NCBI RefSeq assembly: GCF_027595985.1
Contig: NC_073303.1
Span: 98,441,999 to 98,505,998 of the forward strand
Length of the DNA stretch: 64,000 nt
Direction: 5' to 3'
Origin: Sorex araneus
Lineage: Eukaryota; Chordata; Mammalia; Eulipotyphla; Soricidae
Shown here piece after piece: positions 54,409 to 64,000 of this stretch (its first letter is position 1; every line of letters starts with the position of its first letter). Made by a program: the position numbers and the translations under genes. The notes under the pieces were generated by a model. The model saw nothing but the letters and a program-made list of their open reading frames with translations. It was not told the DNA's origin and did not search any database.

Positions 54409-55530
54409 TGTAGGATAACATTAGTTTGTTCTTTCTGCCTTGCTGCAGAGAGCTTAGGTTTATTGGGTTACTCCCATCAAAGTGCTCCCATTCCTGTGTG
54501 TTTATTTCTAATTTCTTTCTTTGTGCTCCATTGACTTGTAAATACTGCTTTTCTCTTTTCCTTAAGTCCTTTTTTGCATAGTTAATTCAGAGCAATGTTC
54601 CATTTGTATGGACACATGAAGACAGTTAATGCTATGCTTTTGTAACATGGGAATTAATTGACTCTAAATGATACTCACTCCGGACATCTGTTCTCTCAGC
54701 TTAAGCCTCAGTTGCCCTTACTTCCTAGCACCCCAAAAGCAGGGTCCCGAGAGAGACTGGATGGATCCAGGACAAGCAGTGAACTATCCCGGTATCGAAA
54801 TGGGCCTGGCCAAAGTGCCATAATGCTTAACTATAAATTAAGAGCATGGTCATTGACAAATTTTGTCATGATCAAAAAGTAATAACTAGATTAGACCCTG
54901 CTAATGTTAGGAATGATTATTCTGGCCTGAGCACTGTAGTCTCAGAATGTAGCAAGATGTCCCCAGGAGAGCCAACCTGCAAGCTTAATATATCTTTTGC
55001 TGTGTCCATACAAAATAACTCATAATGAGAAGTAGAATTAAGATGTTAATTAAGTTATTGGACTGAGGAAAGAAGAAGAACACATTAGGTGGTATTTCAG
55101 CCCTTGAGCCTGATGGGCCATCAGGAAGGACCTTTGATATGTTGATTCTGCTTCCTCCAATGCTGGAGAGTTTGAGAGGGGGGGAGGGAGGGAAGGAGGG
55201 AGGGAGGGAGAGAAAGAGACAAAGAACAGGGCAGCAAGATAGAGTGGAGCACGGAGAGACAGGAGCTCAGAGATATGAGCGGAGGTGACAGGAGGAGACG
55301 GGAATGAGTGGTAGTGTGAGACTAGAGTGGGGAGCTTAGAGAGACTGGAATAGGGACCTGGGGAGGATGGAATAAACAGCCACTGATCATCGACCAGCTT
55401 GGTCCTTGTTTCCTCATCCACTCATGACATGGGCCACCCTGGATGGGAGACCGGCCTGAGTCCACCCAATGAACATGGTTGGCAAGTGGGAGAGCCGCCA
55501 GGGTTTCCCTAGCCACCCAGAGATTACACA
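54409..55530 (+). mobile_element. Solo LTR (family LTR-2), copy C
   Basis: 1122 bp with CCTTAG on both sides (54403-54408, 55531-55536). In place of the (GA)n run of the B copy it has a (GGGA)n run at 55178-55210. Confidence 0.9.
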
Positions 55531-55969
55531 CCTTAGTGACTGCTGATATAAAACTGATGTTCCGGAAGTCCTTCATGTTAAGCTCCCTCCTGCCCTAGGT
55601 TAGTGTCTTCTGCCAGATACTGGCTTGTCAGATATTCTGTTACTTTTCTTTTAGTTTCTGTTTCTCCTTTCACACCACACTGGCAAAGGATTCCTTAAGT
55701 CTGGACTTGAATAAAGTTCTCCCTTCCACAGAGTTGAGTCTCTCTGAGGTGATGCTTGTTGGTTAATCAATTTTCTCACTGAGACCCCCCCTAGGTCAGT
55801 GTGGTGGATGGTTGGAGATGGAGTGTAGGGGTAACAAGCAGATTTAGGGACAAGCCTCTATCTAGGTAATCTGCCTGGTGTATCAAGGTTTGCCCTGTCT
55901 CCGTAGACTGTTCTGATTTCTGAACGCACCTTGGATACACTGGTCCAAGAGTTAGCCGGTGCGGTCCTC

Positions 55970-57000
55970 TTCAGTTTTCATAACAGAGTTTCAGACATAC
56001 AATGCTCCAACAACAACTGCACTGCCAGTGTGAACTTCCCTCCATGGGTGTCCCCAGCTTCCCTCCTCTGTCCTGTTTTTATGAATTCTTTGTGTATAAA
56101 CACACAGGGACATTCACAGCATCCTCATTTTTTACTTTTTTTTTCCTTTCTTTTTCTCCACCCACTTCTTAACTCTGATGCCCCAGGGTTTTCTCTGTTT
56201 TGAACACACAACTAGATCTCTGACATCTCATAAACCTTGGGGCCAGAGAGATAATGCAGTTGGTAGGACATTTACCTTCACATGCCTAACCAGGTTTGAT
56301 CCCTGGCATCGCATAATGTCCCCTTAGCACCACCAGGAGTGATTCATGAGTGCAGAGCCAGGAATAATACCTGAGTAATCCTGGTGTGGCCCCCAAACAA
56401 AACAAAACAGATGCCGCATAAGCCATTCCATAAACCAACTGATGCTCATAAACTCAAAACTCCTGCTCCACTAACTCAGTCTATCTTTGAGTGGGTTTAA
56501 TCCATGTGTCACTGTATCACTGTCATCCCATTGCTCATAGATTTGCCTGAGTGGGCACCAGTAACATCTCCATTGTGAGACTTGTTGTTACTGTTTTTGG
56601 CATATCGAATGCCTCACGGGGTAGCTTGCCAGGCTGTCATGTGGGAGGGATACTCTCAGTAGCTTGTCGGGCTCTCCAAAAAGAATGGAGGAATTGAACC
56701 CAGGTTGGCCGTGTGCATGGCAAACGCCCTATCTGCTGTGCTATCGCTCCAGCTATTCCATGGAAGTTGTCAATAATTAGCACAAATTGTTCTTTTCTTG
56801 TCATTCTCTTTTCTCTGGAAATCATGATTGATGTGTTTTTCTTTCTTAAAAAATACTTGAAACTTGATTTAATCATCAAGATTTACAAAGTTGTAATCAG
56901 TTATTCAGATACTCAATGATTCAACACCAATTTCACTGCCAATGTGACCTTCCCTTCACCAGTGTTCCCATCCCAAGTAAGGACTCCGCAAACCTTGCCC
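55970..57000. mobile_element. SINEs and L1 3' fragments (paralogue of 40505-41540)
   Basis: L1 3' pieces at 55970-56085 and 56850-57000, plus SINE at 56243-56412, reversed long SINE at 56505-56755. Confidence 0.6.
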
Positions 57001-57009
57001 CTAGAACAG

Positions 57010-57240
57010 TATCCCCATTGCTCATCGATTTGTTCGAGCGGGCACCAATAACGTCTCTCATTGAGAGACTATTGTTCCTGATTTTGGCATATTCAATACG
57101 CATGGGTAGCTTGCCAGGCTCTGCTGTGCGGGCTCTATACTCTCAGTAGCTTGCCGGGCTCTCCGAGAGGGGTAGAGGAATCGAACACGGGTTGGCAGCA
57201 TGAAAGGTGAACGCCCAACTGCTGTGCTATCGATCCAGCT
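57010..57240 (-). mobile_element. Long-form SINE private to copy C
   Basis: Complete reversed long form flanked by GAACAG (57004-57009 and 57241-57246); copy B has the uninterrupted ACAACAGGCACAAAATAA. Confidence 0.85.
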
Positions 57241-57392
57241 GAACAGGCACAACATAATTTACTTTGTGTTGCTTGTTAAAACATATATCTCATAACTGTG
57301 TTATTAAGTCATTGTTTGAGGAATTATGTGCTAGTTGATCTTCTGTGTCATTATTTTCACTAATGGATCTTAGTGGGCTTCTTTTTCTTTTT

Positions 57393-57556
57393 GTTTTTTT
57401 GGGCCACATCCTGTGGTACTGAGGGGTTACTCCTGACTTTGCACTCAGGAGTCACTTCTGGCAGTCTCAGGGGACAATATGGGATGCTGCAGATCAATCC
57501 CGGGACAGTGCATGCAAGGCAAACACCTAACATGCTGTACCATTTCTCTGGCCCCA
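57393..57556 (-). mobile_element. SINE, short form (paralogue of 41715-41875)
   Basis: GGGCCACATCCTGTGGTACT to TACCATTTCTCTGGCCCC. Confidence 0.75.
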
Positions 57557-58116
57557 TAAACTTACTGGGTTTCTATAAAACTTTCCCATCTAATTTTCTG
57601 TGCTCCTACTGGGTTGTCAGTTCTGTGAAATTTGTCTGTGGTCATATGCACCAGGAGTTGTAGAACCTGAATGATTCAGCAGCGTGGAGTCTCAACCTGG
57701 CCGTTATTATGCTGGCAGAATTCAGGTGTGAGTGGAGAGCTGGGCCTTCTCGTAGGATAGGGACTCAGCCCACCCCCAGCCCAAGAAGGGTCCAGAGATG
57801 TGAGCATGAAGACTGAGCCTACCTGGGCTGAGTCAGCTGCAGTGTTTCTCCCAGGAGTTTTCTTTTCTGTCACTTGGGACTCTAATTTCTTTAGAAACAT
57901 TTAGTCTTGAGTGTTAGACAACTTTCATATATCTCTATTTGAGAATTGAAATCATTAAGCAAACAAAGAAAAATTAGGCTTAGAGCATAAAGAAAGATAT
58001 TCCAGGAATGTAAGATGAAAATCCACAAAAGTCACTCCTTGGGTGGATGAGAAGTAGGAGGAGGAGGAGGAGGAGGGGGAGGAGGAACATATTTTATCTT
58101 TTAAAGAAAATTGGTC

Positions 58117-58307
58117 GGGGCTGAAGTGATAGCACAGCAGGTAGGGCATTTGCCTTGCACGTGGCCGAACTGGGTTCAATTCCTTGCATCCCATATAGTC
58201 CCCTGAGCACTGCCAGGGGTAATTCCTGAGTGTAAAACCCAGGAGTAACCCCTGTGCATCGCTGGGTATGATGCAAAAAGCAAAAACACAAAAATAAAGA
58301 AAAAAGA
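58117..58307 (+). mobile_element. SINE, short form, private to copy C
   Basis: GGGGCTGAAGTGATAGCACA head, CATCCCATATAGTCCCC, long A-rich tail; the equivalent position in copy B (about 42470) is empty. Confidence 0.85.
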
Positions 58308-58550
58308 GAATTCCCTGTTAAAGTCCACAATGATCTCTAGATACACATTATTTAATAAATATTGTGGACTATTCTTAAGAGTGTCTTTCTGAGTTTTGAC
58401 AGAAATTCTAGGAGGGTCAGGGTGAATGAGAGAATACAAGGGATCCCCTTACTCTAAGAAAAGCAGCCTTGCAGACTATGCAGGTGAAGAGAACTCTCTG
58501 TATGAGTTCTCTGGACAAACTCGACCTGGAAGATAATGAAGATGATGATT

Positions 58551-58712
58551 TTTTTTACCTGACCAGTGGTGCTCAGATCTTACTCTTGGCTGTTTGCTCA
58601 GGGATCACTCATGGTTGTCCTCTGGGAACAATAATGCAGTGCTTCGGATTGAATCTGGGTTGGTCACATGCAAGGCAAGCACCTTACCTGTCGCACTATA
58701 TTTCTAGTCCAT
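58551..58712 (-). mobile_element. SINE, short form (paralogue of 42905-43075)
   Basis: GATCTTACTCTTGGCTGTTT to TATTTCTAGTCC, just upstream of E5. Confidence 0.65.
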
Positions 58713-58736
58713 GACCTGAATTCTTTCCCCCTCTAG

Positions 58737-58781
58737 AGATTCTTCTCATCAAGGATAAAAAGAAGAAGACCTTTTCAGAGG
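58737..58781 (+). pseudogene. GSDMC: Copy C E5
   Basis: 45 nt, EILLIKDKKKKTFSE; both splice sites intact. Asp244 of B is Glu here. Confidence 0.75.
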
Positions 58782-59059
58782 GTGAGTTTTAGAACTAGCC
58801 TGCTTTTTCTTTTACTTACCCTCATTGTTAATATATGATCCCCTTAGACTTCAATAGAGCTCTGTAGAGCCAGAGACCAAGAGAATCTTCTCCTCCTGTG
58901 AGTCTTTCTTTCCTTTGACCCCGGCCCAGGCCCTTGAGTTTCCATGGGGAAAGCACCCTTTCTTTGGAAGTCAGAGCTGGATGTTGTGTATTGAGATATG
59001 AGGGTTTCCTGGGTTTCATCTAACTCTAAATTTTAAGACCTTCTATTTAACAAAAAACA

Positions 59060-59216
59060 TTTTTTTGCTTTTTTGGGTCACACTCACTGGCTCTGACTCA
59101 GGAATAACTCCTGGAGGTGTTCAGCGGACCATGTGGGATGCTATGAATTGAACTCGGGTCAGCCGCGGGCAAGGCAAATGCCCTACCCGCTGTACTAGCA
59201 CTCTAGCCCCAAACTT
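59060..59216 (-). mobile_element. SINE, short form, private to copy C
   Basis: GGGTCACACTCACTGGCTCT to TACTAGCACTCTAGCCCC; absent from B between E5 and E6. Confidence 0.85.
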
Positions 59217-59384
59217 GTATTTTTTTCTCCTTAAATGACTCCACAATTGATGAGCAAGTGACAGAATCTAAGATATAAGGAGGAGTAAAAAAACTAGGTG
59301 GTGGAGGGAAAGAGGTATAAAGGGGATCAGGTGAAAGGGGAGACTAAAACCTGGAGTCATGAGCTCTTTTATTTCTCTTTACAG

Positions 59385-59405
59385 TGGCATCTTGTATGAT
59401 TTCTG
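59385..59405 (+). pseudogene. GSDMC: Copy C E6 micro-exon (21 nt)
   Basis: VASCMIS between CTCTTTACAG and GTAAGT, the best-defined splice sites of the array. Confidence 0.65.
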
Positions 59406-59694
59406 GTAAGTTTCTTTTTGTTGTAGTTGTAGTTGTTGTTAGTGTTGCTAATTTTAAACTTTGAAGATGAGAGCGATTCCTCTACCATTTCACACTGCCT
59501 ACAGGGCACTACTAAAACACATACCTAGTGGCCTTTGCTGTCTTTATGTAAGACTTTGAAATACAGGCTCCAGAGTAAAGAAAGGCGGGGTGGACTAAAA
59601 GAAAGGGCGAAGGGAAGTCAACAGTAGAAGATCTAAGAAACTGGGTGTCTTTAGTACCTTTTATTGGACTGTGAATTTAATTTCTCTTTTTTAG

Positions 59695-59721
59695 GTTTCT
59701 CAAGTAGTTTCCCGTCAGCAG
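59695..59721 (+). pseudogene. GSDMC: Copy C E7 micro-exon (27 nt)
   Basis: GFSSSFPSA between TTTTTTAG and GTGAGT. Serine-rich, unlike the B version. Confidence 0.65.
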
Positions 59722-59991
59722 GTGAGTGTGTATTTAATGGGGTGGGATCCTTTTCTGAATACATTCTTGAGCAGGAAGTTGTCCTTGCCTCTACCATGTC
59801 ACACTATTTACAGGGCACTTCTGAAAACCTACCTAGGGACCTTTGTTGTCTTTGTATAAGACTTTGAATTCCGTCCTCTGGGTAAAGAAAGGCAGGGTGG
59901 ATTGGTGGAAGTGGTTTAGGGAAGTTGAGAGCAGAATGTTTGAGAAATTGAGTGTCTCATACTGAATTGTGAATTTAATTTCCGTTTTTAG

Positions 59992-60018
59992 CTCTTAGAA
60001 GTAAGAGTCTGCGAATAT
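59992..60018 (+). pseudogene. GSDMC: Copy C extra linker micro-exon unit (27 nt)
   Basis: ALRSKSLRI between TCCGTTTTTAG and the weak donor GTGTTT. Absent from copy B; it is an additional 300-bp unit between E7 and E8 and would keep the frame. Confidence 0.5.
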
Positions 60019-60286
60019 GTGTTTATTTGATGGAGTGGGATCCTTTTCTGAACATATTGTTGAGCAGGAAGTTGTCCTTGCCTCTACCATGTCACACTGT
60101 TTACAGGTCACTTCTGAAAACCTAACTAGAGACCTTTGTTGTGTTTGTATAAGACTTTGAATTGCAGGACTTTGGGTAAAGAAAGGCAGGGTAAATTGGT
60201 GGAAGTGGTTTAGGGAAGCTAAGAGCTGAACATCTAAGAAATTGAGTGTCTCATACTGAATTGTGAATTTAATTTCTCTTTTTAAG

Positions 60287-60313
60287 GTTATAGAAGAGAG
60301 ATTCTGCCAATAG
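60287..60313 (+). pseudogene. GSDMC: Copy C E8 micro-exon (27 nt)
   Basis: Codes (G/C)YRREILPI between CTTTTTAAG and GTAAGT. Confidence 0.65.
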
Positions 60314-60586
60314 GTAAGTGTGTATTTGAGGGGGTCGGATACTTTCCTACACATATCTGTTGAGCAGGTAGTTGTCTTTGCCTTTGTAATCACTACCCTA
60401 GGGTCTGACCCTAATTTCTGTAGGATGCAAAGGTGTGTGAAGTCTTAGGAGGTAGAGGATATGGCATGGGATGGGTAGTGAGTAGGTTAGGTGGAGGGAG
60501 AACATGGTAGAAGTCCAGAACCTGTGGAGAATCAAAAGCACATTTATGAATGAAGAGAGACATGATCACTTTTATTTTCTTTCCAG

Positions 60587-60613
60587 AAAACATAGAGGAA
60601 CCCGTTAGTCAAG
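60587..60613 (+). pseudogene. GSDMC: Copy C E9 micro-exon (27 nt)
   Basis: ENIEEPVSQ between CTTTCCAG and GTGAGT. Confidence 0.68.
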
Positions 60614-60719
60614 GTGAGTGTCAAAAGGGATCTCAGGGCTCTGGGTGGAAAATTGCAAGACTTCAGAACTTAAATTAGGAGCCATAATGCAATGTTCTTA
60701 GTCAGCCTTGCTGTATTCA

Positions 60720-60850
60720 CTCCTTCCTTCCTTCCTTCCTTCCTTCCTTCCTTCCTTCCTTCCTTCCTTCCTTCCTTCCTTCCTTCCTTCCTTCCTTCCT
60801 TCCTTCCTTCCTTCCTTCCTTCCTTCCTTCCTTCCCTCCTTCCTTCCTCC
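60720..60850. repeat. (CCTT)n microsatellite
   Basis: About 130 bp; the copy B tract is twice as long. Confidence 0.95.
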
Positions 60851-61089
60851 ACAAGCACTTCTCGCTACTTACTGTGGAGAAGGTGAAATGTTGCAGCCAA
60901 CATGACACATATGTCATGGAACTCTGATTACAGGGAAAGGAAGGAAACCTAATGGAGGAATGCAGTCCCTTTCAAGCTTCGCTTCTATCTCATCAGATAC
61001 ACTTTATAAAATATTAAGACATTAAATATTATTTACTAATAGCTTAGGTCACTTATTTACAGTAGTGATAGAATTTGTGTTTTTCTTTT

Positions 61090-61770
61090 TTAAAATTTTA
61101 TTTTATCACTGTGAGATAGTTACAAGCTTTCATGTTTGGGTTATAATCACACAATGATCAAACACACATCTCTCCACCACTGCACATTTCCCACCACCAA
61201 TATCCCGGTATACCCCCCTTTCCCACCCTCCCCCTGCCTCCATGGCAGACAATGTTCCCCATACTCTCTCTCTAATTTTGGGCACTATGGCTTGCAACAC
61301 AGACACTGAGAGGTCATCAAGTTTGGTCCATTATCTACTTTCGGCATGCATCTCCCATCCAAAAGGTTCCTCCAGCCATCATTTTCTTAGTGATCCCTTC
61401 TCTATTCCATCTGCCTTCTCCCCTCCACACTTGAAGCAGTCTCCAGCTATTGGGCAATCCTCCTGGCCCTTGTGTCTACTGTCATTGGGTGTGAGCCTAT
61501 GGCATGTTATTCTATACTCCACAAATGAGTGCAGTTTTGTTTTATACAATAACCTTATTCATACCATTAAGGTGCCTAACGCACCCAATATTCTCCTTTC
61601 ACCAAATCCACCTCATCACTGCTCTCCACCCCTTTTTACTTAATATTCTCAGTTCTGTAATAATACTGGGCCATTGTTGGTTATCATTTGGTAGTATCTA
61701 TTTCCTTGTTTTATTTCTCTGTATACCATTGATGTGTGAAATAATCTAGTGTTTGTCCTTTCCCTCGTAT
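61090..61770 (-). mobile_element. LINE-1 3' end
   Basis: Complete to its T-rich 3' edge (TTTTTTAAAATTTTATTTTA at 61086), unlike the B paralogue at 44841. 61770-62343 has nothing further recognised. Confidence 0.65.
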
Positions 61771-62343
61771 CTTGTTTCATGTCCTTCCCCTTCTTATTAA
61801 TTTCACTTATCATATATCTCTGAAGCATTCAAGTTCTTCAAGTCATTTTGAGGGTAACCCAGACAGGAGGCAACACCTCCTTGATTAGTCAGTAAGAAGA
61901 TAGATAATACATGAAGAAGTGGATGAGCTCACATGTACGCTCTTTTATTCCAAGGTTTTCAGACAAACAATTAAATCCTCACTTCATTGATATGAAAAGT
62001 GAGCCCCATGTTCCTAAGAGCTTCTAACACCTTAGTCCAAAGACAGAATTACCATTATTTCAGACATGTCTCTAATCATTTCTTCTCAACTTCCAATTAT
62101 CTTTTTTTCAGATCTCCATCTCTGTTCTCTAATTCTCCCCATCACTTTGAGCTTGTGATTTTCATCTATCTAACCTATTTGATTTCACTATCCTGGTGCT
62201 CAACTGTAGAGATTGTTTTGGTCATCTGTTGAAACAAATAAAAGTGTCTACCTCATATCAAAGGAACAGGACATATAATCATAGGCAGACTCTAATTAAT
62301 GAGTTATACTATTTTTCTGGTTAATGTTGATTTCTGAGATCAG

Positions 62344-62483
62344 ATTTTAATAAAATACAAGATGAGATTTCCAGAAGCATGAAAGAACTATCCAATTTTT
62401 CAAAGGATATTCGGGATATTTTATTCCATAATATTTTGGTCTTGCTTGGAGATCGAGGGACTCTTCAAAACCTGCAGGACATG
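62344..62483 (+). pseudogene. GSDMC: Copy C E10
   Basis: 140 nt, open, DFNKIQDEISRSMKELSNFS onward to LQNLQDM; donor GTGAGT intact. Confidence 0.85.
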
Positions 62484-62728
62484 GTGAGTTCATATCATGG
62501 TCACATTGGATGGAACCTATAAAACTGTAAGACTTGAATATTCTAATACTTAGATATGTGATAAGTGGAATATAAAAGGAATGATGCAAGGAATATGCGA
62601 AAGATACCAGTAATTAATAATTTGTGCTCTTGTCCCAGGCAAAATAAGGAGGACTACTGGTATCTTTATGTACTAAGACTGACTGGCATCTCCCAGAGGA
62701 GGTGGAGTTCTCCAGGTACCAATTTCTT

Positions 62729-62985
62729 GAAGCACTGTAGCCTGTCGCACTGTTGTCCCATTGTTCATAGATTTGCTCGAGCGGGCACCAATAATGTCTC
62801 TTTGTGAGACTTGTTACTGTTTTTGGCATATAGAATACATCATGGAAAGCTTGCCAGTCCCTGCCGTGTGGATGGGATACTCTCAGTAGCTTTCTGGTCT
62901 CTCTGAGAGGGACAGAGGAATGGAACCTGGGTTGTCTGTAGCAAGGCAAACGCCCTACCCGCTGTGATATTGCTCCAGTCCCCCC
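62729..62985 (-). mobile_element. tRNA-type SINE, long form, complete
   Basis: Paralogue of 281-480 and 46435-46640 but with its tRNA head kept (to ATATTGCTCCAGTCCCC). Confidence 0.85.
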
Positions 62986-63163
62986 ATTTCTTAGTGGAGC
63001 AATGACATACTCATAAGAAAGAAGTAGAATTAATATTGTTTTTATTCTACAATAATTGTTATTGATAAAAATAGCATTGCTACCAATATTATTAATTGAT
63101 AGCAATAATATTGGTTGCTATTATTGTTATTATTATTTATAACAGCAATATTGTCTTCCATAG

Positions 63164-63293
63164 ATGGAACAGTTTCCCCAGGGTGATTTGGATGGCCCTG
63201 GTGGAATAATTCTAAGTGAACTGAGAAAAAACTTACAAAATTTATGGGTTTATCCACGATCCTGCATCCCTTATATGCTTGAAGTCTTGATGG
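63164..63293 (+). pseudogene. GSDMC: Copy C E11 with destroyed splice donor
   Basis: 130 nt open frame [17 protein letters not shown] onward to MLEVLM. Copies A and B read TTGATGG|GTAAGAA at the end; here it is TTGATGGGAAGAA, one T short, so no GT is available. Confidence 0.85.
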
Positions 63294-64000
63294 GAAGAAT
63301 GATTTGGGAAATTGAGTGGAAGAGTCACAGTTTTGTGAGCAGCCCATATGACCAATAGCAGACTCCCTGAAAGGGAGTCTTAATTTTTGTTTGTTTTGGG
63401 GTGACATCTGGTGACATGTACAATGGATATATTCATGTATCAGTGCTCAGGGAAGATGTAATAAAGGGTTAGAATATGAGCCTCCTGCATGCAAAGCATG
63501 TGGTCCTCTACTGAAAGGAATATTTCCTTAAATTTTATTTTTTTTTGTTTTGGTCCATTTTAAGCTATATCAAGGCTTATTCCTGGCTGTGCACTCAAGC
63601 TTGTGGGTTCAGGAGGCCATATGAGATGCTGGGAATTGAACTGATTGGCTGCATGCAAAGAAAACTCTGTACTCTCACTCCAGCCCAAAAAAAAGATTTT
63701 AGATATCATCTTCTCAGGCCCTTAAAATACTATGACTTTATTTTCTCATCACATCATACTCAAGGGCTCTCTATAAATTAATCATATAACACAGAACCTG
63801 AGTCTAAGAAGCAGCAGCCCAATTCATTGATCTGATTATTAATTGGGTGCAAAAGTTTCTGGTGTCAGAACCCCACACCCTGGACCATATTTTGTTGCTC
63901 TTGGAGATCATCCCAAGAGAAGAAAGACAACATCCCATAGACAGAAATTTGATCTTCAAATCAAGAGGCTTTCATTCCTTTGCTAGTGAAAGTTTCCCTC

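Larger units (their letters stand above)
59385..60613 (+). repeat. Tandem array of about 300-bp exon-intron units (copy C)
   Basis: Exon starts 59385, 59695, 59992, 60287 and 60587 are 310, 297, 295 and 300 bp apart. Shared blocks include GAGCAGGAAGTTGTCCTTGC (59769, 60062) and GTGTCTCATACTGAATTGTG (59951, 60247). Confidence 0.88.
52722..64000 (+). pseudogene. GSDMC: Gasdermin C, copy C: 5'-truncated, E4-E11 present, runs off the window
   Basis: Homology to copy B begins at a SINE inside intron 3 (52722 here, 34170 in B), so E1-E3 and their ATG are absent. Exons present: 53498-53609, 58737-58781, 59385-59405, 59695-59721, 59992-60018 (extra), 60287-60313, 60587-60613, 62344-62483 and 63164-63293. 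All are open and in frame, but the E11 donor is lost (GT to GA by loss of one T after 63293-63294). E12-E13 lie beyond the window. Without a start and with a broken splice site this is probably a pseudogene. A fusion transcript that splices from copy B E3 into copy C E4 is conceivable in phase (both phase 0) but unproven. Confidence 0.8.

Overview
This window is mammalian nuclear DNA. The dominant short repeats are tRNA-headed SINEs (short form roughly 170 bp, long form roughly 250 bp) that resemble the SINEs of shrews (Soricidae, Eulipotyphla). The best guess is a shrew, probably Sorex. That attribution rests on recalled repeat consensus, not on a database search. All real coding exons are split by GT-AG introns and belong to one family, the gasdermins; the C-terminal residues and exon layout point to gasdermin C (GSDMC).

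Layout: (1) 1-2475 is the 3' end of a first GSDMC paralogue (copy A, last four coding exons), followed by a flank (2476-6393) holding a LINE-1 ORF2 fragment, a gammaretrovirus-like LTR plus env-TM remnant, and a LINE-1 3' end. (2) 6394-28060 is an intergenic 'repeat quarry': solo LTRs, a decayed class II endogenous retrovirus (gag-pro-pol, minus strand), many LINE-1 pieces and SINEs, and a three-layer nested insertion at 17485-19400. (3) 28061-48620 is a complete GSDMC gene (copy B, plus strand): 13 coding exons, every intron GT-AG, continuous frame, 472 predicted residues. Its 3' flank to about 52553 is a paralogue of copy A's flank. (4) From about 52722 to the window end lies copy C. It starts inside what is intron 3 of copy B, so it lacks exons E1-E3 (the start codon and most of the pore-forming domain). 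It carries E4-E11 and then runs out of the window. Its E11 splice donor has been destroyed, so it looks like a pseudogene or a donor of exons.

How the parts work together: gasdermins are cytosolic proteins with an N-terminal pore-forming domain (E1-E4 here) held inactive by a C-terminal domain (E10-E13). Protease cleavage in the linker releases the pore former. The most notable feature is that the linker is encoded by a run of tiny exons (45, 21, 27, 27, 27 nt), four of them spaced almost exactly 300 bp apart in a tandem array of similar exon-plus-intron units. Copy C has one additional open 27-nt unit. Repeated duplication of a 300-bp unit thus appears to lengthen or shorten the regulatory linker nine codons at a time.

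Repeat insertions give a relative history. The L1 and env fragment downstream of A and B, and a solo LTR with the same 6-bp target duplication in B and C, predate the duplications. Several SINEs are private to B or to C and postdate them.
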